Assembly (NCBI RefSeq): GCF_900156065.1
Contig: NZ_FTNF01000013.1
Span: 152,431 to 216,430, forward strand
Reading direction: 5' to 3'
Length of the DNA: 64,000 nt
Origin: Micromonospora avicenniae
Lineage (GTDB): Bacteria; Actinomycetota; Actinomycetes; Mycobacteriales; Micromonosporaceae
Shown: positions 1 through 9,327 of the stretch, piece after piece
Layout: every line of letters begins with the position of its first letter
How positions within the stretch are numbered: the stretch's first letter is position 1
Made by a program: the position numbers and the translations under genes
Notes under the pieces: model-generated
Database searches by the model: none
What the model was told of the DNA's origin: nothing
Seen by the model: the letters and a program-made list of their open reading frames with translations, nothing else

Positions 1-2
1 GC

Positions 3-1346
3 TACGCCGCGGCGGTGTCGGTGGGCGACGGCGCGCGGCTGGACGCCGTCGAGGTGACCGTCACCGGCGGGCAACACGGCATGGTGATCTCCGACGCCGG
101 CGGCACCATCGAACAGTGCGAGATCCGGGACGTCGCCGAGGACGGCCTCATCATCCGGCTCGGGGCCGACCCGACCGTGCGCAACTGCACGGTGGTGAAC
201 AGCGGCTACCGCGGCGTGTACGTCTACCAGGCCGCCCGTCCCACCATCGAGCGCTGCGAGGTGTCCGCCACCGGCGACGCGGGCATCGTGGTGGCGCTGC
301 AGAGCGGACCCACCATCGTGGACTGCTGGGTGCACGACACACCCGGCGTCGGCATCGACGTGGGGCGTGGCTGCGGCGGTGTGGTGGAGGGCTGCCGGAC
401 CGAGCACACCGCCGAGCCGGGCGTACGGATCGCCGAGGGCGCGACCACCGTGCTCCGCGAGAGCGAGCCGGCCGCGGGGCGGCCGAAGGCCGGCGTCAGC
501 TCGGGCGGTTCGGCCGGGCAGGACGAGCAGAAGGTCGACGAACTTCTCGCCGAGCTCGACTCGATGATCGGCCTGGAGGGGGTGAAGGCGGAGGTCCGCT
601 CGCTGATCGACGAGATCCAGGTCAACGAGTGGCGGCGCAACGCCGGCCTGTCGGTCGGCGCGGTCAGTCACCACCTCATCTTCACGGGCGCTCCGGGTAC
701 CGGTAAGACGACGGTGGCCCGCCTCTACGGTCAGCTGCTCAAGGCCCTCGGCGTGCTGCCGAACGGCCTGTTCCGCGAGGTCGCCCGGCGCGACCTGGTC
801 GGCCAGTACATCGGCCACACCGCGGAGAAGACCTCCTCGGTGTTCAACGAGGCGCTGGGCGGGGTGCTCTTCATCGACGAGGCGTACACCCTCTCCCGCG
901 CCGGGAGCACCGGCGGCGACTTCGGCCAGGAAGCGATCGACACGCTGGTCAAGCTGATGGAGGACCACCGGGACCAGGTCGCCGTCATCGTGGCCGGTTA
1001 CACCGCCGAGATGGCGGCCTTTCTGGACGCCAACTCCGGTCTGGCCTCCCGGTTCGCCAAGACCCTGGAGTTCGAGAACTACAGCCCGGAGCAGCTGGTC
1101 GAGATCGTCGGCCGGATCGCCCGCAACGACGACTACGTGCTGCTCGACGGCCTGACCGACGGGCTGCTGGAGTGGTTCAGCCAGATCGACCGGGATCAGA
1201 ACTTCGGCAATGCGCGTGAGGCCCGCAAGCTGCTGGAGGGGATGCGGAAGGCGCAGTCCGGACGGCTGCGCGCGCTGGGCCGGATGCCGAACCGCGACGA
1301 CCTGCGCACCCTGGTCCTGGACGACCTGCTCGTCGCCACCCGATGA
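3..1346 (+). CDS. Beta-helix/AAA+ ATPase, EccA/CbbX-like (5' end outside window)
   Basis: The frame is open to the left edge, so the start is missing. The first 150 or so visible residues are short repeats with recurring G-I/V-V and xCxV steps, typical of right-handed parallel beta-helix proteins. The rest is an AAA+ module of the CbbX/SpoVK/EccA kind: Walker A GAPGTGKTT near visible residue 225, Walker B GVLFIDEA near 284, and a C-terminal lid with a GNAREARKL sensor-2-like motif. EccA proteins act in the cytosol on ESX substrates and normally carry TPR repeats at the N-terminus; here a beta-helix replaces them. The gene lies 118 bases upstream of eccE on the same strand, which supports a type VII secretion role. 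The ATPase assignment is firm; the role as the EccA of this system is inference. Confidence 0.8.
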   Translation, partial: YAAAVSVGDGARLDAVEVTVTGGQHGMVISDAGGTIEQCEIRDVAEDGLIIRLGADPTVRNCTVVNSGYRGVYVYQAARPTIERCEVSATGDAGIVVALQSGPTIVDCWVHDTPGVGIDVGRGCGGVVEGCRTEHTAEPGVRIAEGATTVLRESEPAAGRPKAGVSSGGSAGQDEQKVDELLAELDSMIGLEGVKAEVRSLIDEIQVNEWRRNAGLSVGAVSHHLIFTGAPGTGKTTVARLYGQLLKALGVLPNGLFREVARRDLVGQYIGHTAEKTSSVFNEALGGVLFIDEAYTLSRAGSTGGDFGQEAIDTLVKLMEDHRDQVAVIVAGYTAEMAAFLDANSGLASRFAKTLEFENYSPEQLVEIVGRIARNDDYVLLDGLTDGLLEWFSQIDRDQNFGNAREARKLLEGMRKAQSGRLRALGRMPNRDDLRTLVLDDLLVATR

Positions 1347-1464
1347 CGGGGATCGGCCCGGTTCGGTGGCGCACGGCCCCCGGGCGAAGCACCGGAGTTC
1401 CTATGATGAGCACAGCCCGTGGGCGGACCACACAAGTCAATGCGTCTGGAGGTAGCAGCCGGAG

Positions 1465-2700
1465 ATGACCGGAGCACCGCGACCAGCACGCCCCGACGCA
1501 CGACCCGACGGCTCCGCCGAAGCCCCGCGACTTCGAGCCCGCCGCCGCCCGGGCCGGGTCGGCGAGGTGCACGTACTGCAACTGTTCGTTCTCGAGGCGG
1601 TCGTGCTGGGCGTCCTGGCCAGCGGGCTGATCGGGACGCCGGCACTGATCGGCGTCGGCGTGCTCGGGGTCCTCGTGCTGACCGTGACCTTCCTCCGGTC
1701 CCGGGGGCGCTGGTGGCTGGAGCGCCAGGCCATGGCCCGCCAGCACCGACGCCGCCGGGCGGCCGGGCCGCCGGTCGTGTCCGATCCGCGCCTCGGCGTC
1801 CTGCACCGCCTCGCCCCCAGCCTGTCGGTGGAGAACGTGGCGATGTCCGACGGGAGCGTCGTCGGTGTGGCCCGCGACGACGCCGGGTGGTTCGCCGTGG
1901 CCGCCGTCGTCCCGCCGGAGTCCGGCGCCGGGCCGGCGCCCGGGCTGCCGCTGAACCTGCTGGCCACCGCGCTCACCGAAACCGGCCAGCAGGGCGCGGT
2001 GCTCCAGGTGGTCACCAGCACCGTGCCTCCGGACGGTGCGGAGGCCACGCCCGTCACGCCGGCCAGGGAGTCCTACCGCCGGCTGCTGGCCGGTCTGGAC
2101 ACCCCGGTCGTACCGGCGGAACGGACGACCTGGATCGCGGTCCGGCTGGACGCCCGCTCCCTCGCCGAGGCGCTCTCGGACTACGCGGTCGACCTGAGCC
2201 TCGCCCCCTCCGTGGTGGCGGCGCTGGCCCGCCGGGTGAGTAAGTCACTGCGCCGGGTCGGAGTCGTCCACCGGCTACTGGACGCCGAGGCGCTGGTCGC
2301 GGCCCTCGCCGGTTCCTGCGGGTTCAACCCGGAGACCCGCGTCGGTGCCGAGCAGGTCCGCGAGGAGTGGTCCGCCTGGCAGTACGGCCACCTGGCGCAT
2401 CGCTGCTTCTGGCTGCGCCAGTGGCCGGCGGTGGACCGGGCCGCCGCGCTGTTCGGCTGGCTGGACACCGTCCCCGCGTCGATGGTGACGGTGTCGCTGA
2501 CCCTCACCGCGAAGGGCGCGGACGAGGACTTCGACCTGCGCGGGCTGGTCCGGTTGACCGGCCCGGCGCAGGCCCTTCCCCAACTCTCCGGCGCGGTCGC
2601 CGACGGGGTGGGCAAGGCGGGCGGGGAACTCTTCCCGCTCGACGGCGAGCACGGCCCGGCGGTGTACGCGTCGGCGCCGACGGGAGGTGGCGCGGGATGA
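1465..2700 (+). CDS. eccE: Type VII secretion protein EccE
   Basis: 411 residues. After a short Arg/Pro-rich N-terminus come two hydrophobic segments (about residues 34-75, LFVLEAVVLGVLASGLIG and a following L/V-rich stretch), then a long soluble domain. Two membrane segments at the N-terminus followed by a cytosolic domain is the EccE layout, and EccE sits at the periphery of the ESX inner-membrane complex. The ATG is preceded by GGAGG/CGGAG-like sequence. The stop overlaps the next start (ATGA), so the two genes are translationally coupled. Family assignment rests on topology, locus and general sequence character, as EccE is poorly conserved. Confidence 0.8.
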   Translation: MTGAPRPARPDARPDGSAEAPRLRARRRPGRVGEVHVLQLFVLEAVVLGVLASGLIGTPALIGVGVLGVLVLTVTFLRSRGRWWLERQAMARQHRRRRAAGPPVVSDPRLGVLHRLAPSLSVENVAMSDGSVVGVARDDAGWFAVAAVVPPESGAGPAPGLPLNLLATALTETGQQGAVLQVVTSTVPPDGAEATPVTPARESYRRLLAGLDTPVVPAERTTWIAVRLDARSLAEALSDYAVDLSLAPSVVAALARRVSKSLRRVGVVHRLLDAEALVAALAGSCGFNPETRVGAEQVREEWSAWQYGHLAHRCFWLRQWPAVDRAAALFGWLDTVPASMVTVSLTLTAKGADEDFDLRGLVRLTGPAQALPQLSGAVADGVGKAGGELFPLDGEHGPAVYASAPTGGGAG

Positions 2701-3731
2701 GCCGATCCGGAGACCAGGGACGCGCGAGGGTACCGGCCACCTTCGGCGGATCGCCCGGCAACCCGGCATATCCGGGCGGCGCCGCGGCGGTGGCCCCGCC
2801 GTCCACGGCCGCCCACCAAGTGCCCGCGCAGGCTGCGCCCGCCGAGAACGCGGCACTGGTCGCGGCGCCGTCGACCGGTGCCGAGACCGCGTCCACAGCC
2901 GCAGCCACGGCCCTTGCGACGGCTCGTGGCGACCGGCTCGCCCGGAGTGTGGCCAGCCCGCTCGCCGCTCCGTACGGAGATCCACGCCGACCGCGCACCC
3001 CGCCGACCCATCCGTTCATGGCCGAGCCCGGCACCGCGCGGGGCCCCGCCGGACGGATGCCCCGGCTGCGGATCGGCAGCCACGCCGTCTCGCCGGCCGC
3101 CCTGGCCCGGCTCAGCCCGGCCCGGTACGCTGCCGGCCTCGTCCTGGGAGCCGACCGTCGGCGCGTACCGGTCACCCTCCGGATGTTCCACCCCGAGCCC
3201 AGCCGGATCACCCTGGTCGGTGGAGTCTGGGCGGCACAGCTCGTCGCCTTCCGCGTTCTGGCCCTGGGCGCACGGGTCACCGTGGTGACCACCGAACCGG
3301 CAGTGTGGAACGCCCTCGGCCCGGCCGCACTGGGCCGGGCCGACGACCGGGTGGAGATCCGTACCGCCCCGGGCGAGGTCCGGCCGGCCAACGCCCAGCG
3401 ACCGATGCTGCTGATCCACGACGTGCCGCCGGCCGCCCTGGGCAACGCGCTGCCGGAGCAGCCGTGGCAGACCCGCCTCACGATCGTGCGGCGGCTCGAG
3501 CCGGCCGCCGCGCGGGCACTCAAGGAAAGTGGGCTCTGTCTGCTGCAACGACTGACGGCAGCCGAGTCCGCGCTGGCCCAGCACGCTCTGCGGCTGCCTC
3601 GGGACAGCGCCCGGTTCCTTCAGGTGATGGCAGACGACATGATCACCCTGGTCGGTGCCGCCGGCGACCGCCACCTCTGGCTGCACCAGACCGATGTGGA
3701 GCATCAGGTGCTGGGGCCGCCCCGCCGCTGA
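2697..3731 (+). CDS. Unknown protein coupled to eccE in the ESX locus
   Basis: 344 residues from the ATG that overlaps the eccE stop. The first 110 or so residues are Ala/Pro/Thr-rich and probably disordered. After that follows a compact domain with alternating beta and alpha character (LRIGSHAVSPAALARL, ITLVGGVWAAQLVAFRVLA, VTVVTTEP, MLLIHDVP) that reads like a Rossmann-type or degenerate P-loop ATPase fold without a Walker A motif. No signal peptide or membrane segment is visible. Coupling to eccE and the position beside eccC point to a cytosolic accessory of the secretion machine. I do not recognise the family. Confidence 0.75.
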   Translation: MSRSGDQGRARVPATFGGSPGNPAYPGGAAAVAPPSTAAHQVPAQAAPAENAALVAAPSTGAETASTAAATALATARGDRLARSVASPLAAPYGDPRRPRTPPTHPFMAEPGTARGPAGRMPRLRIGSHAVSPAALARLSPARYAAGLVLGADRRRVPVTLRMFHPEPSRITLVGGVWAAQLVAFRVLALGARVTVVTTEPAVWNALGPAALGRADDRVEIRTAPGEVRPANAQRPMLLIHDVPPAALGNALPEQPWQTRLTIVRRLEPAAARALKESGLCLLQRLTAAESALAQHALRLPRDSARFLQVMADDMITLVGAAGDRHLWLHQTDVEHQVLGPPRR

Positions 3732-3733
3732 CC

Positions 3734-3774
3734 GCTGGTGGGCCGGGCCGGCGTCGCGCCGGCCCGGCACCAGC
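3734..3774. terminator. Bidirectional hairpin terminator
   Basis: A 7-bp outer stem (GCTGGTG/CACCAGC) and an 11-bp perfect inner stem (CCGGGCCGGCG with its complement) enclose a TCG loop. It sits exactly between the convergent stops of the unknown gene (3731) and eccC (3780), so it can stop transcription from both sides. There is no T-run, as is usual in actinobacteria. Confidence 0.75.
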
Positions 3775-3779
3775 CGAGT

Positions 3780-6700
3780 TCACTGCGTGGGCGGCAGCCA
3801 GGGCAGCTGGACCAGCTGAGCGCCGCCCCGGCGGGTGAACAGCCACCCCCGACCGGCGGGAAGACGCTGCGGCTTCATGTTGCCGAACAACGCACCCTCC
3901 TCGCGCGGACCGGACATCATGATGGCCGGCGAGGCCAGCTCCCTGATCCGGCCGATGACCGGATCGAACATCGCCCGGCTCGCGCCACCGATCCGGCGGG
4001 TCAGGATCAGGTGCAGGCCGATGTCCCGTGCCTGGGGCAGGAACTCCAGCAGCGGGCCGAGCGGGTTGACCGAGGCGCCGGCCACCAGGTCGTAGTCGTC
4101 GACCAGCACGTACAGCTCCGGCCCCTTCCACCAGGAGCGGTTGCGCAGCTGCTCCTGGGTCACCTCGCGGCCGGGAAGCCGTTCCTTCATCACCGTGACG
4201 ACCTGCTTCACCAGGTCGGCGGTGACCTGCTGGGAGGTGCCGTAGCCGATCAGGTGCTCGCTGTCCACCGCGCCCAGCAGGCTGCGCCGGAAGTCCACCA
4301 GGATGAGCCGCGCCTTCGCCGGATCGTTGCCCGACACGATGCTGCGGGCCATCGTCCGCAGGAAGGTGCTCTTGCCGCACTCGACGTCACCGAAGAGCAG
4401 CAGGTGCGGCTCAGCGGTGAAGTCCAGGTGGACCGGCTGAAGGTTGGTCTCGGCGATGCCGACCGGAATGACGCCGCCTTGCGCGGCGGGCAACGAGTCG
4501 TACGGCAGCTCGGCGGGGAGCAGTCGTACCGGCGGGGCACCTGCGGCCGTCCAGTTCTGCTGGATCAGTTTCACCAGGTCGCCGAGGGCGTCCGGCAGGT
4601 CGTCGGTCTCCTGCCGGCCATCCACCCTGGGCAGGCCGGCGAGGAAGTGGAGTCCGTCCGGGGTGAGACCGTGGCCGTGCTGCTCGGGCACGTTGACGGC
4701 GGCTCGGCGGTTGATGACCGAGTCGGCCGGCTCGCCGAGCCGCAGTTCCACCTTGGTGCCGAACATGTCGCGCACCGCGGGCCGGACGTCCATCCACCGG
4801 TTCGTCGTCGCGAGGATGTGGATGCCGTACCCGAGACCCCGGTTGGTCAGCTCGGTGACCATGGGCTCCAGGTCCTCGAAGTCGGCCCGCAGCGTCGACC
4901 AGCCGTCCACCACCAGGAAGACGTCCCCGAACGGATCCTGCCGGAACCGCCCCTCGCGGCGGGCCCGGCGGTAGCCCGCCGCACCCTCGATGCCCTCCGT
5001 GGCGAACATGGCGTCCCGAGCCTGCATCAGGCCGTGCAGCTCGGCGATGGTCCGGCGGACCTTGTCCACCTCACGTTTGTTGGCCACGCCACCGACGTGC
5101 GGCAGCCCGCTCAGCGCGGCGAGCGTGCCGCCACCGAAGTCGAGGCAGTAGAACTGCGCCTCGCGCGGCGTGTGGGTGAGGGCGAGGCTGGTCACCAGCG
5201 TGCGCAGCAGGTTGCTCTTGCCGGTCTGCTGCGCACCCACCACCATCACGTTGCCGGCCGCTCCGGACAGGTCGATCCAGAACGGGTCGCGGCTCTGCTC
5301 GAGCGGCTTGTCCACGATCCCGGCGACGCCCTGCAGGGCCCCGTGCCGGGCCTCCTCGGCAACCGTGAGGCCCCGCTGCGGGATCGGCGCGATCGGACCG
5401 AGAAGCTGGTCGAGGGTGGGCGGCTCGTCCAGCGGGGGGAGCCACACCTGGTGCGCCGCCGGCCCGCGCCCCTCCATCCGCTCCACCAGGACGTCGAGCA
5501 GGCTCTCCCCGACGAACTCCTCGTTCGGCGTCTCGACGGCCTCGTCCGGCTCCTCGTCGGCGACCACCGGCACGTAGTCGGTGCTGTAGTCGCGTACCGG
5601 GTCGATCTGCCGCCCACCTACCGTCGGAACACCGCTCTGGTGCCGTACCGCGCCGGAGACGTACGCGGCCTTGAACCGGATCAGGCCCTCCGTACCCGCC
5701 TTCAGGTAACCGTGCCCGGGTGAGCGGGGCAGCTCGTACGCGTCCGCCACACCGAGCACCGCGCGGCTCTCCATCGAGGAGAAGGTCCGCAGGCCGAGCC
5801 GGTACGACAGGTGCGTCTCCAGCCCGCGCAGCCGCCCCTCCTCCAGCCGCTGCGAGGCGAGCAGCAGGTGCATTCCGAGGGACCGGCCGACCCGGCCGAT
5901 CTGCACGAACATGTCGATGAAGTCGGGGCGGGCGCTGAGCAGCTCGCTGAACTCGTCGACCACGATGAGCAGGCTCGGTAACGGCTCGAGCGGCACGCCC
6001 GCGGCCCGGGCCCGCTCGTAGTCCCGCTGCGACGCGTAGTTCCCGGCCCGGCGCAGCAGTTCCTGCCGGCGGGTGATCTCACCCTGGATGGCACCGAGCA
6101 TCCGGTCCACCAGGAAGAGTTCCTCGGACAGGTTGGTGATTACCGCGCTGGTGTGCGGCAGGCGGTCCATCGCCGCGAACGTGGCACCACCCTTGAAGTC
6201 GACAAGTACCAGGTTGAGGATCTCCGGGCTGTGGGTCACCGCGAGCGCGAGCACGAGCGTACGGAGCAGCTCACTCTTGCCGGAACCGGTGGCACCGACC
6301 AGCAGGCCGTGCGGGCCCATGCCCTCCTGGGCCGACTCCTTGAGGTCCAGTTCGATCGGGCGTCCGCTCTCGTTGACGCCGATCGGCACCCGGAGCCGGT
6401 TGCGCGTGGGCCGGTTCACCCAGGACTCGGTGAGGTCCAGCTCGTACGGGTCGCCGAGGCCGAGCAGCTCGGCCAGGCCAAGGTCGACGTTGACCGCCTG
6501 CTGCTCCTGGTAGGACACGGCGGACAAGCGCAGCGGGGCCAGTTCCCGGGACAGCACCTCGATCGCGTCCCGGCCGAGGGCGTCGGCCTGGCCGACCCGG
6601 GTGGTGCCGTCGGCCGTGGTGCCGGAGACGCTGCCGTCCTCGGCGACATCCAGCACCACCGACGTCTCGTCGAGCAGCCGGGGCGGACGGCTGGTGAGAT

Positions 6701-7730
6701 CCAGGACCGTGACCCCGGCCAGGCCACCCTCGGTCATCAGATGGTCGGCGCCTCCGACGTGCCCGCCGTCGATAACCACCAGCACGTACGGCAGCGTCGA
6801 CTGGGTCACGGCGGGGTCGAAGCGGGGCCGGTTGCTCAGCACGTCGACGAGCATCGCCTCCAGTGCGACCACCGTCGGCGCGAACAACCTGATCGGCCCG
6901 ACGGCGTCGAGCTTGTCCGGGTGTTGCGCGTGCGGGAGCCACTTCGCCCACTCCCACTCGGCCCGCCGGTCCTCGGCGACGCAGAAGGCGACGAGCAGGT
7001 CCTCGGGGGCGTGGAAGGACGTCATCTGCGCCAGAATCGCGCGGACCAGGCCCGACACGGCGTCGCCTTCGCCCCGGAGGTAGACGTGCGAGAAGTCGCG
7101 CAGCGCGATCGCCACCGGCAGGTCTGGCACCACCGAGTAGGTCGAGACGAAGCGGCGCAGTGCCAGCGCGCAGAGCGGCTCCAGCTCGTCCACCGGTCGG
7201 GCCTGCGGCGGCACCAGAGGCGTCGCCACCTCCTGCGGCCCGAGCGCGATCCGCACCACGCCGAAGTCCGCGTCGCCTCGGCGGCGCTCCCACAACCGTC
7301 CGCTGCTCGCGGTGGACCAGAGGGCGTCCGGGTCGGGGTGCCGGTAGTGGAGGGCCTCCCGCTGCTGGCGGATGGTGGCCCGCACCTGCGCCCGGAGCTG
7401 GGCGAGTCGGCGCATGTACTGGCGCCGGGACTCGATCATCTCCTTCTTGCCCGGGCCGGACTGGTTCACCACCATCACGGCGATCATGCCGAGGATGGAG
7501 ACGCCGTACATCCCACCGACCACGTAGGTCATCACTCCGCCGCGCTGCATGCCCATCATCAGGCCCATCGCGGCAGCGCCCGCCGCCATGGGCAGGATCA
7601 TCAGCATGCGGGTCCAGCCACGGCCACCCGCCGGGGGCACCTCCGGCGGGGGATCGAGCAACACCTCGCCGGTCGGCAGCATGGGCGCCGGCCGACGGGG
7701 CGGCCGTTTGACGACCACCAACGACGACAT
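3780..7730 (-). CDS. eccC: Type VII secretion ATPase EccC (fused EccCa/EccCb)
   Basis: 1316 residues, the full size of a one-piece EccC. Two membrane segments lie near the N-terminus (about residues 42-90, MILPMAAGAAAMGLMMGM and VVGGMYGVSILGMIAVMVV). Three FtsK/SpoIIIE-type ATPase domains follow, with P-loops GATGSGKSE (about 478), GAQQTGKSN (about 831) and GDVECGKST (about 1113). Domain 1 has a Walker B ending in DE (LLIVVDEF); domain 2 has VVDG in that place and domain 3 VLVDD, consistent with the first domain being the main motor, as known for EccC. It binds ESX substrates and powers transport through the inner membrane. The ATG follows GGGAGGG at 8-base spacing. The gene is divergent from eccD, sharing the 180-base region between them. 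Confidence 0.95.
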   Translation of the reverse strand: MSSLVVVKRPPRRPAPMLPTGEVLLDPPPEVPPAGGRGWTRMLMILPMAAGAAAMGLMMGMQRGGVMTYVVGGMYGVSILGMIAVMVVNQSGPGKKEMIESRRQYMRRLAQLRAQVRATIRQQREALHYRHPDPDALWSTASSGRLWERRRGDADFGVVRIALGPQEVATPLVPPQARPVDELEPLCALALRRFVSTYSVVPDLPVAIALRDFSHVYLRGEGDAVSGLVRAILAQMTSFHAPEDLLVAFCVAEDRRAEWEWAKWLPHAQHPDKLDAVGPIRLFAPTVVALEAMLVDVLSNRPRFDPAVTQSTLPYVLVVIDGGHVGGADHLMTEGGLAGVTVLDLTSRPPRLLDETSVVLDVAEDGSVSGTTADGTTRVGQADALGRDAIEVLSRELAPLRLSAVSYQEQQAVNVDLGLAELLGLGDPYELDLTESWVNRPTRNRLRVPIGVNESGRPIELDLKESAQEGMGPHGLLVGATGSGKSELLRTLVLALAVTHSPEILNLVLVDFKGGATFAAMDRLPHTSAVITNLSEELFLVDRMLGAIQGEITRRQELLRRAGNYASQRDYERARAAGVPLEPLPSLLIVVDEFSELLSARPDFIDMFVQIGRVGRSLGMHLLLASQRLEEGRLRGLETHLSYRLGLRTFSSMESRAVLGVADAYELPRSPGHGYLKAGTEGLIRFKAAYVSGAVRHQSGVPTVGGRQIDPVRDYSTDYVPVVADEEPDEAVETPNEEFVGESLLDVLVERMEGRGPAAHQVWLPPLDEPPTLDQLLGPIAPIPQRGLTVAEEARHGALQGVAGIVDKPLEQSRDPFWIDLSGAAGNVMVVGAQQTGKSNLLRTLVTSLALTHTPREAQFYCLDFGGGTLAALSGLPHVGGVANKREVDKVRRTIAELHGLMQARDAMFATEGIEGAAGYRRARREGRFRQDPFGDVFLVVDGWSTLRADFEDLEPMVTELTNRGLGYGIHILATTNRWMDVRPAVRDMFGTKVELRLGEPADSVINRRAAVNVPEQHGHGLTPDGLHFLAGLPRVDGRQETDDLPDALGDLVKLIQQNWTAAGAPPVRLLPAELPYDSLPAAQGGVIPVGIAETNLQPVHLDFTAEPHLLLFGDVECGKSTFLRTMARSIVSGNDPAKARLILVDFRRSLLGAVDSEHLIGYGTSQQVTADLVKQVVTVMKERLPGREVTQEQLRNRSWWKGPELYVLVDDYDLVAGASVNPLGPLLEFLPQARDIGLHLILTRRIGGASRAMFDPVIGRIRELASPAIMMSGPREEGALFGNMKPQRLPAGRGWLFTRRGGAQLVQLPWLPPTQ

Positions 7731-7910
7731 CTGCCAGTCCCTCCCACCACATTGGCCGACAGCGGCGCCAATCCTATAGACCGATGGTCCCGCGCACGGA
7801 CCGCTGCCCGCCGATGGACGGACGCCGGGCTCGATCCGGCCGTGTTACGTTGACCGGCGCGGAGGCCGAGGAGCGACCGCGCGCAGACGCATGCACGGGA
7901 GGTGACCAGC

Positions 7911-9320
7911 GTGACGGCCCCCGGCGGTCTCAGTCTGGCCAGGGTGACTATCGCCGCCCCCAAGCGGCGGATGGACGTGGCGTTACCGAACGCCATGCTC
8001 GTTGCGGAATTGTTGCCGCACCTGATCCGGCACGCCGGTGAAGGGCTCGGCGACGTCGGTGAGCAGCAGGGCGGCTGGGTGCTCCGGCGGGCCACCGGCA
8101 CACTGCTGGAGGCCAACCGGAACCTGTCCGCGCAGGGCGTACGCGACGGCGAGCTGCTGCACCTGAGGCCCGGCCGGGACGAGTGGCCGGAGCTGGCGTA
8201 CGACGACGTGGTCGAGGTGATCGCGAGCAGTGCGCGGCGAGCCGGTCGGGCCTGGAGCGACAACGCCACTCGACGATGCGCGCTGGCGGTCACCGCGGCG
8301 CTGCTCGGCGTCGGCCTGATCGCGTTGCTGGCGGTCGGTTCGCCGTGGCTCGTACCGGCGCTGGTGGCGCTCGGTGTCGCGCTGCTGCTGGCGGTCGCCG
8401 GGCCGGTGCTCTCCCGGGCCATGGGCGACGCCACCACCGGCGCGGTGGTGGCCGCTGCGGGCCTGCCCTACGGCTTCTTCGGCGGGGCGCTGCTGGCCAC
8501 CCCGGACGGCACACCGGTCACCGGCATCGGCGCCCCGGGGCTGCTGCTCGGCTCGGCCACGCTGCTGGTCTTCAGCCTGATCGGGTACGCGGCGGTCGCG
8601 GGCGTGCAGCGACTCTTCATGGCCGGGCTCGCGGCCAGCGTGACGGGCCTGCTCGCCGCCCTGCTCAGCTACGGAGGGGTCTCCACGGCCGGCTCGGCCG
8701 CCGTCACGTTGACCGCCGTCATCGGTCTGCTGCCGGGCTACCCGCTGATCGCGAGTTGGCTGGGCAAGCTGCCCGTGCCGGAGCTGCCCGACCGGCCGGA
8801 GGAGATCCTCAAGGACCGGCCGGTGCCCGAGCGCGCGAAGGTCTTCGTGACCGTCGCCCGGGCCACCGAACTGCTCTCCGGAATGCTGCTGTCCGTCTCG
8901 GTCTGCGGCGCGCTGGCCATCGCGTTCCTCCTCAACCACGACCACACACCGGCGGGCGCGCTGCTCGCTCTCTGTGGGTCCGGCGCGATGCTGCTGCGCG
9001 CCCGGCTGTTCCCCACCGCCGAGCAGCGGGTGCCGCTGCTGGCGGGCGGCCTGCTCGGGCTGGTGGCCCTCGCGCTGGGCGAGATGTCCGGCGCCGAAGC
9101 CAGCGGGGGGCGACTGCTGGTCCTGCTCGGCGTGCTCGCCGCGTCCGCGCTGGTGCTGGCGGCCGGGCTGCGGTTCAGCCGCCGGCGGCCGACGCCGCAT
9201 CTCGGCCGGGCCGCCGACATCGCGGACGTGGTCGCCATCATGGCGCTCATTCCGCTGGCCTGCGCGGTGATCGGCCTGTTCGGGGCGATCCAGGGAATGT
9301 TCGCCTCGATCGGCGGGTGA
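7911..9320 (+). CDS. eccD: Type VII secretion integral membrane protein EccD
   Basis: 469 residues. The N-terminal 90 or so residues form the ubiquitin-like cytosolic domain typical of EccD (VTIAAPKRRMDVALPNA opening, HLRPG before the linker). From about residue 122 on there are roughly eleven hydrophobic segments, the usual EccD membrane barrel. I chose the GTG at 7911 because GGGAGGTGA lies 6 bases upstream; an in-frame GTG at 7902 falls inside that ribosome binding site. eccB follows after only 7 bases, so the two are co-transcribed. Confidence 0.92.
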   Translation: MTAPGGLSLARVTIAAPKRRMDVALPNAMLVAELLPHLIRHAGEGLGDVGEQQGGWVLRRATGTLLEANRNLSAQGVRDGELLHLRPGRDEWPELAYDDVVEVIASSARRAGRAWSDNATRRCALAVTAALLGVGLIALLAVGSPWLVPALVALGVALLLAVAGPVLSRAMGDATTGAVVAAAGLPYGFFGGALLATPDGTPVTGIGAPGLLLGSATLLVFSLIGYAAVAGVQRLFMAGLAASVTGLLAALLSYGGVSTAGSAAVTLTAVIGLLPGYPLIASWLGKLPVPELPDRPEEILKDRPVPERAKVFVTVARATELLSGMLLSVSVCGALAIAFLLNHDHTPAGALLALCGSGAMLLRARLFPTAEQRVPLLAGGLLGLVALALGEMSGAEASGGRLLVLLGVLAASALVLAAGLRFSRRRPTPHLGRAADIADVVAIMALIPLACAVIGLFGAIQGMFASIGG

Positions 9321-9327
9321 GGCACGG

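Noticed and set aside
7754..7783. Promoter with -35 TTGGCC and -10 TATAGA, 17 bases apart, before eccD
   Set aside because: Spacing is good but both hexamers match the consensus only in part, and the same bases also suit the opposite strand; too weak to report.
3738..7853. Two long plus-strand frames opposite eccC
   Set aside because: No motifs, His/Arg/Gln-rich; antisense shadows of a gene with three clear P-loops.
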